Part shown: piece by piece, positions 1-9,819 of the stretch | Numbering within the stretch: position 1 is the first letter of the stretch | How the letters are laid out: each line of letters starts with the position of its first letter | From: Hedera helix | Lineage: Eukaryota; Streptophyta; Magnoliopsida; Apiales; Araliaceae | Direction: 5' to 3' | DNA: 64,000 nucleotides | NCBI GenBank assembly: GCA_947179155.2 | Contig: OX359266.1 | Coordinates: 14,708,098-14,772,097 of the forward strand | Made by a program: the position numbers and the translations under genes | Notes under the pieces: generated by a model | The model's database searches: none | What the model saw: the letters and a program-made list of their open reading frames with translations, nothing else | Told to the model about the DNA's origin: nothing

Positions 1-718
1 GGCTAGTCGTTGAGATAGGCCCAAATAAATCCATGTGAAGTAATTGAAGAGCTTTATCATTTGAGTTTACTGTCTTGCTCTGGAATGAAGTCTTTGTTTG
101 CTTTCCAAACTGACAGGCTTTGCAGGGTTTTTCTTTGATGAAATGTAGCTTTGGCAATCCTTTTACTAGATCTTTGGAGGCAAGCTTTGAAATACTTTTG
201 AAGTTAAGATGAGATAACCTCCTGTGCCAGAGCAGGACATATCTTCAGAGGCTTTAGCAAGAAAACAGACTGTCTCATCTGAACTTAATTGAGCAAGGTT
301 GACCACATAGACATTTCCTTCTCGAACTCCTTCTAGCTTTAGAGAGTTAATCTTCAAATCTCTAACTTGACATTGGTTGTTGAGGAAGGTGACTTGATGT
401 CCTTTGTCATAGAGTTGACTGATACTTAGCAGGTTGTGCTTTAGTCCCTCAACATAAGCCACTTTACTGAAAGATATTGTACCATTTCCAGTTGAGCCAT
501 AACCTCTGGTTTTCCCAGAGTTGTTGTCTCCAAAAATGACAGCAAGACCATCTTTTTCCTTATAATCTGATAGAAGAGCCTTGTCTCCTGTCATGTACCT
601 TGAGCATCCACTGTCAAGATACCAGATGGATCTCTTTACCTGTATAACAAATCAATCTTCATTTTGGTACCCATATTTGTTTGGGTCCTGTTTTGTTAGT
701 ACCTTTTGGGACCCAAAT
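1..718 (-). pseudogene. pol: Copia (Sire-like) pol, N-terminal part: protease, pre-integrase, start of integrase
   Basis: Seen: on the minus strand, from about 630 downwards, the frame reads WYLDSGCSRYMTG, the aspartic protease active site (D-S-G) of plant copia elements. It continues to HNLLSISQLYDKG and then a pre-integrase domain (WHRRLSHLN, with the zinc-binding CKACQFGK near 100). The integrase core begins LHMDLFGPIS near position 20, and pol then runs off the left edge. A one-base shift near 236 separates the 142-codon open stretch at 166-594 from the pre-integrase frame, so this copy cannot make an uninterrupted polyprotein as sequenced. Between the gag stop and the protease, IWVPK occurs twice in the gag frame, a spacer I associate with Sireviruses. 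Family role: protease cuts the polyprotein; integrase inserts the cDNA. Reverse transcriptase and the 3' LTR lie outside the window. Confidence 0.88.
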
Positions 719-2746
719 CTATTTGATTTTAGATTCTTGTAGTCTATGATATCTTGACAAATATTTATCATTTTTATGATGGTGTCTATGATTGATATGA
801 TATTGACGATGATATGTGTGCATTTGTGAATTCTTATTTGTCCAGGACCTGTATGGATTATGATTGCTCATAGTCCTTTGATTTTGCTGATCTACATTCT
901 GCTTCCATACTACTCTACGATTCTCATGATTCGTAGAGTGATAGTAAACTCTACGATTTTTGTGTGGATGGTTCGTAGAGTGAGTTTTGCTTGACTTGTT
1001 TTTCAATTTTCTTAACCCCAGACCAGTGCGAGTTTTATTGTCTAAAATGATAGCAGGCTTAGCAGAGTGTGGACACCTAGGAGATATAGAATCTGAGGAT
1101 TTGATGAACACAATTCCTTTATCAAGATTAAAGGATTTTCCTTCATTTATTTCCATAGACTTCTCCATATTAGGCTTTGAGAATGAATTCTCAAATCCTA
1201 ATCCTGATTTATCAGTTACATGTCTTTGACTTGAGATCAGGGTGTCTATAGACAAACTAGACTTGTTCCACATGAAAATTGTCTTTTTTAGTTCCTGAAT
1301 CTTGGAGGCTAGTGAAGACTCTTTATGAATGCTTAAATCATTTATCTCTTTTAGTCTTTTATTCTTAGTCTCAAGACTAGAATAAAGTTTTGCAGTTTGA
1401 AGTGAGACTTCTAATTCTATGTTTATCTTCTCTTTATCCTCTTTTAGATGAGAGTAATCTTTAGATAACCTTCTAAACATTTTCATGTATTTGTGTAATT
1501 CTATCATTAAGTCATGCATGCCTTCTCTAAGATCATCAATGCTTAATTCAGGAGAGTAGAAATCAAATACCTCATCTATCTTGAATTCCTTTTTGCTGCT
1601 TCCTTCTTCGTTTGCCATTAAGCACAATTTGGCCTTCTGTGGCTCTTCATCGTCACTTGACTCAGAATTTAGTTCTTTTTCTAAGTCACTCCAGGAGCCT
1701 TCAGCTATGAAGCTTTTGTCTTTCTTCTTTTGCTTGTAGAAGCTCTTGAATTTCCTTTTTGCATTTGCTTTTGTTTTGTCCCTCCTCAGCTCTTCTCTTA
1801 AGGGTTTTGGACATTTAGCAATGAAGTGACTTGGCTTTTTGCAATTATAGCAAAGTTCATTTGGTTGTTCTTTGCTCTTGTTGCTTCTGAACTTCTGAGG
1901 TTTGTTCCTGTTGATGAATCTTTTAAAATGTCTGACTAGCATGGCAGCTCCTTCATCATCATTTGATTCATCCTTGTCGGAGTCAGAGTTATCCTTGTGA
2001 TTGCTTCTGTGAGTTGAGGTTGAGGCTTTAAGAGCAATATTTTTCTCCTTCTTTCTTTCCCCAAATAGAGTCTCTGCTCTTTGATTTAGCTCCAGCTCGT
2101 AGGTGAGAAGATTTCCATATAGTTGTTGTACAGTCATCTCATGCAGGTTCTTTGACTCCCGGATGGCTGTGGTTTTGGCATCCCATTTGCTTGACAAAGA
2201 TCTCATGAATTTAATGATGAGATCTCTGTTTGGATAGACTTTTCCATAAGATCTGAGAGAGTTTAGTAGCAAGTTAAATCTCTCATAGGTGTTTGTAATG
2301 TTTTCACCTGAGATGTGGGTGAACATTTCATACTGCTGAACAAGCAGTGATTGCTTATTTTCTCTGACTTCTTCTGTTCCTTCATGCATGATCAACAGAG
2401 TTTGCCAGACTTCTTGAGCTGTTTTACAGTTGACAACGTTCTCAAATAGATCATCATCTAGAGATTGAAATAAGATGTTCTTAGCCCTTTTGTCTCTTTG
2501 AACATCCTTCTTTTCATTGTCTGTCCACTCGTCTCTTTTCTTTGCTACTAGCTTGCTTGGATCTTCAGTTAATAGTGCAAACTTTATTGGTATGATCGGC
2601 CCATTTAGCATTGTCTCGAACAGTTCATCATCTATAGCATCTATGTAAGCCTGCATACGAACTTTCCAGTTAGCAAATTTTTCTTTATTACACATAGGTG
2701 GTCTGTTACCTCCACCGAGTTCTGATCCGTTCTTGTTGAGTACCAT
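719..2746 (-). CDS. gag: Copia (Sire-like) Gag, open reading frame of 675 codons
   Basis: Capsid and nucleocapsid protein of a Ty1/copia retrotransposon, which packages element RNA into cytoplasmic particles. Seen: an unbroken frame from ATG at 2746 to TAG at 719. Residues about 20-230 are the plant copia Gag core (UBN2 type; FANWKVRMQAYI near the start, TAQEVWQTL near 110). A CCHC zinc knuckle, CYNCKKPSHFIAKC, lies at residues 299-312 with all four ligands. Then come an acidic Ser/Glu/Lys-rich stretch (350-385), a charged segment likely to form a coiled coil (400-480) and a His/Asn/Tyr-rich tail (600-675). The tail DNA carries TCGTAGAGT repeats also found in the LTR. Reading past the terminal TAG gives IWVPK spacer sequence, so Gag and Pol appear to be separated by a stop codon. 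The upstream PBS and LTR support this start. It is the best preserved coding region of the window. Confidence 0.92.
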   Translation of the reverse strand: MVLNKNGSELGGGNRPPMCNKEKFANWKVRMQAYIDAIDDELFETMLNGPIIPIKFALLTEDPSKLVAKKRDEWTDNEKKDVQRDKRAKNILFQSLDDDLFENVVNCKTAQEVWQTLLIMHEGTEEVRENKQSLLVQQYEMFTHISGENITNTYERFNLLLNSLRSYGKVYPNRDLIIKFMRSLSSKWDAKTTAIRESKNLHEMTVQQLYGNLLTYELELNQRAETLFGERKKEKNIALKASTSTHRSNHKDNSDSDKDESNDDEGAAMLVRHFKRFINRNKPQKFRSNKSKEQPNELCYNCKKPSHFIAKCPKPLREELRRDKTKANAKRKFKSFYKQKKKDKSFIAEGSWSDLEKELNSESSDDEEPQKAKLCLMANEEGSSKKEFKIDEVFDFYSPELSIDDLREGMHDLMIELHKYMKMFRRLSKDYSHLKEDKEKINIELEVSLQTAKLYSSLETKNKRLKEINDLSIHKESSLASKIQELKKTIFMWNKSSLSIDTLISSQRHVTDKSGLGFENSFSKPNMEKSMEINEGKSFNLDKGIVFIKSSDSISPRCPHSAKPAIILDNKTRTGLGLRKLKNKSSKTHSTNHPHKNRRVYYHSTNHENRRVVWKQNVDQQNQRTMSNHNPYRSWTNKNSQMHTYHRQYHINHRHHHKNDKYLSRYHRLQESKIK

Positions 2747-2787
2747 TTGATCTACTCAAGCTTGTAAGGCTTTAAATGTGAGAACCT

Positions 2788-2799
2788 GCTCTGATACCA
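2788..2799 (-). promoter_or_regulatory. Primer binding site (initiator Met tRNA type) of the copia element
   Basis: Reads TGGTATCAGAGC on the minus strand, the usual PBS complementary to the 3' end of initiator tRNA-Met. It lies two bases inside the LTR boundary and 41 bases before the gag ATG, as expected for the start of the internal region. Confidence 0.9.
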
Positions 2800-2801
2800 A
2801 T

Positions 2802-4158
2802 TGTTAGTTTTCAATGACACGAAAGATATCTAGAAGGGAGGGGGGGGTTGAATAGATTCTTTAAAACTTTTTATCTTTTTCTTCTTCCTTTGAAGATATA
2901 ATGAATACTTAATCAATAAGTTTAGCACAACGGAATGTGATTTAGTTGCCCCTTCTTGTTTTGTAAAAGTAATAATTTAGCAAAGCAGATATAGCAGTTA
3001 AAACACACAAGATAAACAACACGAGATTTTAAGTGGTTCAGAGTTCACAAGACTCCTACTCCACTGTTCTGCTCTTCAAGCAGCAAATCCACTGAGGATA
3101 CTTTTACAATTTCTGAATCACTTAGATTCCTTCAAGACAACAGTCTTGGAACTCTAGTTCACTAAGAACTCTTCAAGTCCAGTAGACTTAGATACTCTAG
3201 TTCACTAAGAACTTTTAACGTGAATAGCTATGATTTGGGTGTACTACTGAGTTTCGTTTAGCATATGTTTTTGAAGAAATCAGCAGTGAGGCAAGACTCC
3301 TCTTTAGTTTTGATCTTTTTGAATTCTTGCGTATTGCTCTCTTTCTTGTGTTTTTCAGCCTCTTTTTTCTTCTTCAGATCTGGGAGCTTTATATGAGAGT
3401 TTCTGTTTTCTTCCCGTTAGAGTGTCTGCTCTTTGCATCAGTTTCTTCCCGTTACCTCACAGGGGGGAGCTTCTGAATATTATATTAATATAGCTTATTA
3501 AAGCTCTGATGAGATATTAATTGATCTGCTATTTTAGTCCACAAAAGGTGTTTTCTTTTTCCTTGGGGACAGTCATGTCAGTCGTAAGTTTTTACCAACT
3601 TTCATAGAGTCGTTTGGTCCTTCTACATTAGGACTTATAGGACACAGTCCTCTAACTTTACTGCCTCGAAAGTCTTCTCTTTGTTGCATAGTGCACTTGG
3701 GTCAGTTCCTTGACTTTTCTGACTTTGATCGATTAGCAGAAGCTCTGTACCTTTGAACGAAATAGCTTCTGATCTTTTAGTTCAAGGTTCTGATCGTAAT
3801 GTCTCTTGCCTTTTTGCTCAATGACCCTCCATGATCAACTCTATGAATATTCTTGCTGTTGTGATTGTTCTGCAATAGATCATCTCTCATTGACATCGTA
3901 GAGTTTACTCTACTGTTACTCTGTTGGTCGTAGAGTCCGTTCTATGGTTGCTTGCTTTGGTCATAGAGTCTGTCTTGAGCATAGTCGTAGAGACCATTCT
4001 ACGATTAGATTAAGTCATTCAGTCTTCTTGGCGTGAAGTCGTAGAGTCTGTTATGCGGTTGCTCGCTTTGGTCGTAGAGTCTGTTGGTCGTAGTCTTCCT
4101 TGAGCATAATCGTAGAGTCCATTCTACGATTAGCTTATAACACAAGATCAACCTAACA
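2802..4158 (-). mobile_element. 5' LTR of the Sire-like copia element (about 1357 bp)
   Basis: Bounded by short inverted ends: the plus strand reads TGTTAG at 2802 and CTAACA ending at 4158, and the PBS follows directly on the inner side. It holds the promoter and polyadenylation signals of the element by family knowledge; I did not pin down a TATA box. The right part (3890-4140) is packed with TCGTAGAGT motifs. The outer end could lie slightly further right, because a diverged copy of the end sequence follows at 4229-4303. The second LTR is outside the window, so LTR identity and target duplication cannot be checked. Confidence 0.82.
3892..4138. repeat. Scattered TCGTAGAGT / ACTCTACGA motif cluster in the copia LTR
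   Basis: About seven exact or near copies of TCGTAGAGT, several paired with the complement TCTACGA a few bases away (for example TCGTAGAGTCCATTCTACGA), so local hairpins can form. Spacing is irregular with a loose period of 30 to 60 bases, and a longer unit (from about 3950 and again from about 4045) is repeated. The same motif occurs four times in the 3' part of gag (910-985). Confidence 0.8.
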
Positions 4159-4303
4159 GTTTTGATCTATTTAAATCTAAGTCTTTGTATATCACAAAGG
4201 ACTTTACAATTCAACAAATTTATATCAAAAGATCAACTTAACAACTTTGATCTTATCTAGCTAAGTCCTTGTACATTATACAAAATCAAAGGTCTTTACA
4301 ATT
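4144..4303. repeat. Imperfect direct repeat of about 70-75 bp across the outer LTR edge
   Basis: 4144-4211 (AAGATCAACCTAACAG... to ...GACTTTACAATT) and 4229-4303 (AAGATCAACTTAACAA... to ...GTCTTTACAATT) are clearly related with substitutions and small gaps. The first copy contains the inferred LTR end (CTAACA); the second has CTTAACA. Either the LTR is longer than I called, or an LTR end was duplicated at insertion or recombination. Confidence 0.6.
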
Positions 4304-4828
4304 CTGCTAATGGATGCATTTAATAATCTTAATTCTTATTATCAAATTAAACATGCAATGTTCAACATGCTACTAATTAATCCATGTTGGACCAATTTAA
4401 TTAGTTTACACATTAATTATCCAAGTTCATAATCAATCAAATGAGTGGGCTTGGTTAATTAATTGATTAAGCTAGTTAACTAGTATTTACCTACTAATTG
4501 AACTATTAATTATTATTATTCATATTTCACATTGTTCTCATTAATTAATATTCATATTAATTAATTTACAAAATTTAATTTATACACTATATTCAATTTA
4601 ATTGAATATTTAATTAATAGACAACTTTATCAATTCTTTCGATATTAAAACCTTAGGGTTAGTCGACGAACTTAATTATACTATTAGTGACTCCTTTAAC
4701 TAACTTTAGCAATTAATCACATAATTAAATAATCACACAAAAAGTTTAAATAATCTCGTAAAACTAACTCATTAGAAATTAAATTATAAATTTAATTAAT
4801 AATGACGTTGAAATTCTTGGTTATTACA
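4159..4828 (-). mobile_element. Truncated 3' LTR of the minus-strand Tekay-like gypsy element
   Basis: Read on the minus strand this begins TGTAATAACC directly after the polypurine tract. That resembles the TGTAATGACC start of the related plus-strand element at 23117. Only about 670 bp remain before the copia LTR interrupts it. It contains an 'AGCCCA' segment comparable to the same part of the other Tekay LTR. The remainder should lie beyond the left edge if the copia element inserted cleanly. No gene is present; the sequence is AT-rich. Confidence 0.7.
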
Positions 4829-4843
4829 TTTCCCCCCCCTTAT
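4829..4843 (-). promoter_or_regulatory. Polypurine tract of the minus-strand gypsy element
   Basis: On the minus strand it reads TATAAGGGGGGGGAAA immediately before the LTR start TGTAATAACC. A purine tract in this place primes plus-strand DNA synthesis. A related but longer G run occupies the same place in the sister element at 23093-23112. Confidence 0.78.
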
Positions 4844-4875
4844 AAAAATTCTGTTCTCAGAATTGCAAAATAAGG

Positions 4876-6190
4876 TTACTCAAATAAAAATGGATAATTC
4901 ACCCTCATCTTCTCCTCAAGTTCCCACGTAGCTTCTTCAACCGTGTGATTTCTCCAGAGTACTTTGATGGAATGAATGATCTTCTTCCTCAGCTTCTGTT
5001 CCTTCCTGTCGAGTATCTGGATATGAACTTCTTCGTATGATAAGTCCTTCTCGACTTGAATTGGTTTATAGGAGATAACGTGCTTGTAGTCTGGTTTATA
5101 TAGCCGTAGCACTGACACATGAAACATGTTGTGAATGTGCTCAAGTTCAAGAGGTAACGCTACCTTGTATACCACTTCACCGACTCGCCTTAAAATCTCG
5201 AACAGTCCTATGAACCTAGGGCTCAACTTGCCCTTCTTGCCAAAACGAATCTTCTTTTTCCAAGGAGATACCTTCAGAAACACGAAACTGCCCACGTCGA
5301 AGTCCCGCTTTTGATGGTGTAGATCAGCGTACTTCTTCTGATAATCTTAAGTTGCTACCAGACGGTTTCTAATTAGTTTCATTATATCTGCAGTCTGTTG
5401 TACCATTTGAGGTCCCAACAGTCTTCGCTCGCCAACCTCATCCCAACACAACGGTGTTGGGCACTTTCTTCCATATAACGCTTCGTACGGTAGCATGCCG
5501 ATACTAGCGTGATAGATGTTGTTGTAAGCGAACTCCACCAGTGGCAAATGGTCATCCCAGCTGCCCTTTAAATTCATCACGGCTGCTCGAAGCATATCTT
5601 CTAAGGTCTGAATCGTCCACTCGCTCTGGCCGTTCGATTGAGGATGATACGCTGAACTCAACCTCAATTGTGTTCCCAATCTTTCCTGTAGACTTCTTCA
5701 GAAATTTGGCGTAAAGCGCGGATCTCTGTCGGACACAATAGATACCGGCACTCTATGACGCGATACAATCTTTTTTACGTATAACCTCGCTAGCAGCTCC
5801 AGATTGTACCTGATCTTGATCGATAAAAAATGTACAGATTTAGTCAGACGATCCACGATTACCCAGATGGCGTCTAGACCCTTATGTGTCGGTGGTAGAC
5901 CCACCACAAAGTCCATTGTGATGTGCTCCCACTTCCACTCCGGAATCTTTAACGGTTGAAGCAGTCCGTTCGATCACTGGTGCTCTGCTTTAACCTGCTG
6001 ACATGTCAAACATCGGCTGACACACTCTGCTACCTCTCATTTCATATTCGGCCACCAAAAATCACGTTGTAAGTCTTGATACATCTTAGTGCTCCCGGGA
6101 TGTACTGAATACCTTGCGCTGTGAGCTTCTTGAAGAATCTATTCCCTCAATTCCAGATCCAATGGTACCCAGACTCTCCATTCAAATCTC
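4876..6190 (-). pseudogene. pol: Tekay-like gypsy integrase with C-terminal chromodomain, broken
   Basis: Two related open stretches cover the integrase core (5347-5679 and 5698-5916: [27 protein letters not shown], and SAYHPQSNGQSEWTIQTLE carrying the third acidic residue). A further one (4876-5295) covers the C-terminal domain and chromodomain, ending VLWRNHTVEEATWELEEKM and YPFLFE. The zinc-binding N-terminal part is recognisable at about 6000-6110 in another frame. Frames change near 5340, 5690 and 5990, so the gene is dead. A chromodomain with the pattern VLWRNH..EEATWE places it among chromoviruses, most like the Tekay/Del clade. Family role: joins element cDNA to host chromatin, the chromodomain guiding target choice. 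Confidence 0.88.
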
Positions 6191-6197
6191 AGCAACC

Positions 6198-7700
6198 CTA
6201 TGTTATCAATCTTGTGCCTAAGCTGATGCCTTCAGTAATTCGCTTCTTTATAATATCACAATCTTCATCAGTTTCCTGAGCCTCCTTGATTTTATCCAAT
6301 AAGGTCGGGCTCGCTATTATTACAAATAGTTTCTCATCTGTTTCTATAGGATACATGACTTCCAATTCCAGACGTTCAAAATCTTTGACCAACTCTTTCT
6401 AAGTTGTCAGCTTCATCAACTTCTCCCTACCTTTTTTGCTCAAGGCATCTGCCCCTACGTTTGCTTTGCCTAGATGATACAGAATTTCACAGTCGTAATC
6501 CTTGATCAATTCTAACCATCGGTGTTGCCTTATGTTTAGTTCCTTTTGAGTGAAGATATATTTCAGAGTTTTGTGATCTGTATATATCTGGCACTTCTCT
6601 CCATATAAATAGTGCCTCCAAATCTTTAAGGTGAACACTATTGTTGCTAACTCTAGGTCATGAGTCGGGTAACCCTTCTCATAGTCCTTTAGCTGACGTG
6701 AAGCGTACGCAATGACCTTGCTATGCTGCATCAGCACACAACCAAGACCTTTGTGTGATGCATCACTATACACTACAAACCCTTCAGTGTCGTCTGGTAA
6801 AGCCAACACCAATGCTTGACTCAATCTCTTCTTTAACTCCATAAAACTTTCATCGCATTTATCCATCCAAACGAACTTTACTGTCTTCCAGGTAAGATTG
6901 GTCAATGGCAATGCTATCTTCGAAAAATTCTAGATTAACCTCCGATAGTATCCCGCTAATCTTAAGAAACTCTTGATCTCGGTTGGCATCTTCGGCTGCT
7001 CACAGTTGATAATAGCTTCTACTTTTGCTGGATCCACCAAAACACCATCCTTGTCGATAACATGACCTAGAAACTGCATCCTCTGCGACCAAAATTCACC
7101 TTTCAAAAACTTCACGTACAACTTCTCCCTTCTCAATGCCTCCAATGCTATCCGTAAATGTTCAGCGTGTTCTTCCTCTGTCTTCAAATACACCAAGATG
7201 TCATCGATGAATACCACCACAAACTTGTCCAAGTACTGCTTGAACACTCTATTCATCATATCCATGAATGTTGCTGGTGCATTCGTCAGCCCAAATGACA
7301 TTACTAGAAACTCGAAATGTCCATAATGAGTTCTAAATGCCGTTTTCGGAATGTCCTCCTGTCTCACCTTCAGTTGATGATAACCAGTTCTTAAATCTAT
7401 CTTTGAAAAGTATTTCGCTCCTTTAAGTTAATCAAACAAATCGTCAATTCTGGGCAGCGGATACCTATTCTTAATTGTAACTTTGTTCAACTCCCGGTAA
7501 TAAATACAAAGCCTCATCATATCATCATATCGAACCATCTTTCTTCCTTACGAACATAACTGGTGCTCCCCATAGTGACACGCTTGGTCTAATGTAACCT
7601 TTATCCAGCAGTTCCTGCAACTGAACCATCAAAAATTTCATTTCTACTGGCGCCATACGGTATGGTGCCTTCGATATCGATGCGATTCCTAATACCAAGT
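6198..7700 (-). pseudogene. pol: Tekay-like gypsy reverse transcriptase and RNase H, broken
   Basis: RNase H is at 6399-6911 ([41 protein letters not shown]). RT palm and thumb are at 6930-7367 ([12 protein letters not shown] contains the catalytic FIDD, followed by [11 protein letters not shown] and [11 protein letters not shown]). The fingers region at 7368-7720 is readable but shifted (a fragment matching [12 protein letters not shown] and [14 protein letters not shown] sequence near 7450-7560) and contains stops. A short linker stretch at 6198-6392 joins RNase H to integrase. Compared with the sister copy at 19555-21991, gene order and motifs are the same, but this copy carries more shifts and stops, which suggests an older insertion. 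Confidence 0.88.
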
Positions 7701-7716
7701 AGATTACGAACTCAAC

Positions 7717-8340
7717 TTATCTATCCGATATCTCATCTGGGAAGACATCAGCGAATTCCCTTACGACAAGTATTTGTCTCCATTCACCCTTGACTCGTCG
7801 AGTATCAACCACGTGAGCTAAGTAACCTACACACCCTCTCCTAAGCAACTTTCGTGCTTGCATCATCGTCAAACAAAAAGATTGTCTCGGTGATTTACTA
7901 CCATAGAATACCACATTTGACTTATTCAGAGTCTTCAAGTGCACACACTTCTTCTTATAGTTAATAACTACTCCGTGACTTGATAACCAATCCATCCTGA
8001 GAATTACGTCGAATTCCCCCAAACGAATCGGTATCAAATCCATGTTAAGTTTAAACCCTCCTAACTTGGCACAACAATTCCTATGAATGTAGTCTACGGG
8101 AATGATTTCTTTGTTTGCTACTTTTACGTTCATAAGGGGTTCTAACTTTTCTCGGGGTCAGTCCAATCCCTTAGTAAATTCTTCGAAAACAAAAGAACAA
8201 GTAGCACCCGAATCAAACAATACATATGCATTAATATCATTGATCGGGATGATACCTGACACCACGTCCTTAAAGTCAACTGCATCCTGTATAGTCATGT
8301 TGAAGGTGCGTGATGTGGGTCTATTAGCCTGACTAGCTGG
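7717..8340 (-). pseudogene. pol: Tekay-like gypsy aspartic protease and linker to RT, broken
   Basis: Reading on the minus strand, the protease motif [15 protein letters not shown] (D-S-G) lies at about 8200-8240. The frame then shifts into the open stretch 7717-8133 ([48 protein letters not shown]). In the sister copy the corresponding protease-linker-RT region is one frame. Protease matures Gag-Pol in the particle. The active-site Asp is still present, but the shift separates it from the rest. Confidence 0.85.
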
Positions 8341-9420
8341 TCCTCCTAGGCTAAACCTGTTGTTGTTGTTGTTGTTGTTGTTGCGATTTCCACTTCTTGT
8401 GTCGCCCTTCTTCTTTGGGCAATCCTTGATTTGGTGGTCGGATGCTCCACAGGAAAAACACCGTCCTTTCAGTTTCTTTGGGCACTGAGGAGTCGTGTGC
8501 CCCTGTTGTCCGCAGCTATAACAAACACTTTTGCCCTTTAGGCATTCTCCAGTGTGGTTTCAACCACAATTATTGCATTTGGCTACTTTCTTAGCCTCTC
8601 CTCTGGATCTGTTGCCTCCGGACGATTGACTTTCATTCCATTTCCTCTTATTAGGGTTGTTGCCTCCGATGCTTCCCCCTTTACTCCCCTTATGTCCCTT
8701 CTTTCTTTCTTGATTAAATCTCATCAGGGCCTCATTTCCTCCTTCTTCAATGATCACCCTCTCCAACAATTCTGCAAAGTTTTTGATTTTTAATACTGCA
8801 ACTGAGCAGTACACCCACGGTTTCAATCCCAGTTCAAACCTTCAAGCTTTTCGGGCCTCTGAATTAACTTGATGAGGGGCAAACTGTGCCAACTCATTGA
8901 ACTTGGCCGCATACTCGGCCACGGATAGGTTTCCCAGCTTCAGCTCTAGGAATTTTACCTCTATATCTTATTGTATGTTCTCCGGGAAATAATTTTCGAA
9001 AAACATTTTCTTGAAACGCTCCCATGGAATGACACCTTCCCCAGCACGACCCTTGTTGGCCTTCCATCAGTAGTTCGCCTCCCTCTTTAACATGAAGGTG
9101 GCGAACCCAGTCTTTTGCTCGTCGGCTACTCTAGCGACCTTGAACACTTTCTCCATTTCTTCGGCCCATGTTTGGGCCTCTATTGGTTCTAGAGTCCTTT
9201 TGAATTTCAGTGGTCCAACCAGTTTGAAGTCTTTGAAGTTTGATAAGTGATGCGCTGGCGGGGGCGCGGGTTATTCCATTACTGGGACCATATGTGGTGG
9301 TCTCGCTTGCATGACTTCTGCCAGCATTTTCGAGAACATCTGCATTGGGTTAAGTTGGTCCCCAACCTCACTCTCTGACTCTAGAACAGGGTTGTTACGT
9401 GTTTGTCGTCTGGGCGGCAT
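8341..9420 (-). pseudogene. gag: Tekay-like gypsy Gag, broken
   Basis: Begins at the ATG ending at 9420 with MPPRRQTRNNPVLESESEVG, the same MPPR start as the sister copy at 18534. The retrotransposon Gag core follows (SNFKDF, PIEAQTWAEEMEKVF, ENYFPENIQ, KFNELAQFAPHQV), with in-frame stops near 9272, 9067 and 8970. The region 8560-8826 is open (LERVIIEEGGNEALMRFNQE). CCHC knuckles are at 8400-8580, followed by an Asn run encoded by GTT repeats (8360-8382). The gag-to-protease junction is in one frame here, unlike the sister copy. Role by family: capsid and nucleocapsid. Confidence 0.88.
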
Positions 9421-9819
9421 GATCTGCTAAAGAGCAAATCTTAGACTTACACTTATAGTTTTACGCACTAGGTTAGTCAAATTAACATTTAAAACTATCT
9501 ATCAAGCACATATGATTTAAACAAAGAAATAACTGTATTTATATTCATATACCAATGCTTCAATACAGACTGACTCAACATATGGCATACTGCTATAAAC
9601 GCTCAAGACATAAATTGCCCACTACCAACTATCCTCTAATGAACAAAAGTGAGGATTCAATACCAATTACCCCTCTATCCAAACAAAAGTTGGGGCTGAC
9701 TACTATTTTATGCATACTAAGCACAAGGTTTTACAAAATTAAAATTGTCCCTATTATAAACAAAAGGTGGGACTCATTACCATCTACAAATACAAATAAG
9801 GTTATTAACTGACAATAAA
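9421..9819. other. Spacer between pre-gag ORF and gag in the minus-strand Tekay-like element
   Basis: About 400 bp of AT-rich sequence with no coding signal conserved in the sister elements. A related spacer of about 340 bp occupies 18194-18533 in the plus-strand element. An imperfect repeat, ACAAAAGT/GGTGGG followed by ACTACCAT-like sequence, recurs about three times between 9610 and 9780. Confidence 0.6.

Noticed and set aside
987..1229. Open frame of 80 codons on the plus strand inside the copia gag region
   Set aside because: It lies entirely opposite the well-supported gag on the minus strand, has no domain, and is a shadow of gag codon composition.
3892..4138. CRISPR-like array of TCGTAGAGT repeats
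   Set aside because: The repeats are too short, irregularly spaced and on both strands; this is a eukaryotic retrotransposon LTR.
4159..4828. Intergenic DNA between two elements
   Set aside because: The start TGTAATAACC beside the purine tract and shared segments with the related LTR show it is a truncated 3' LTR.
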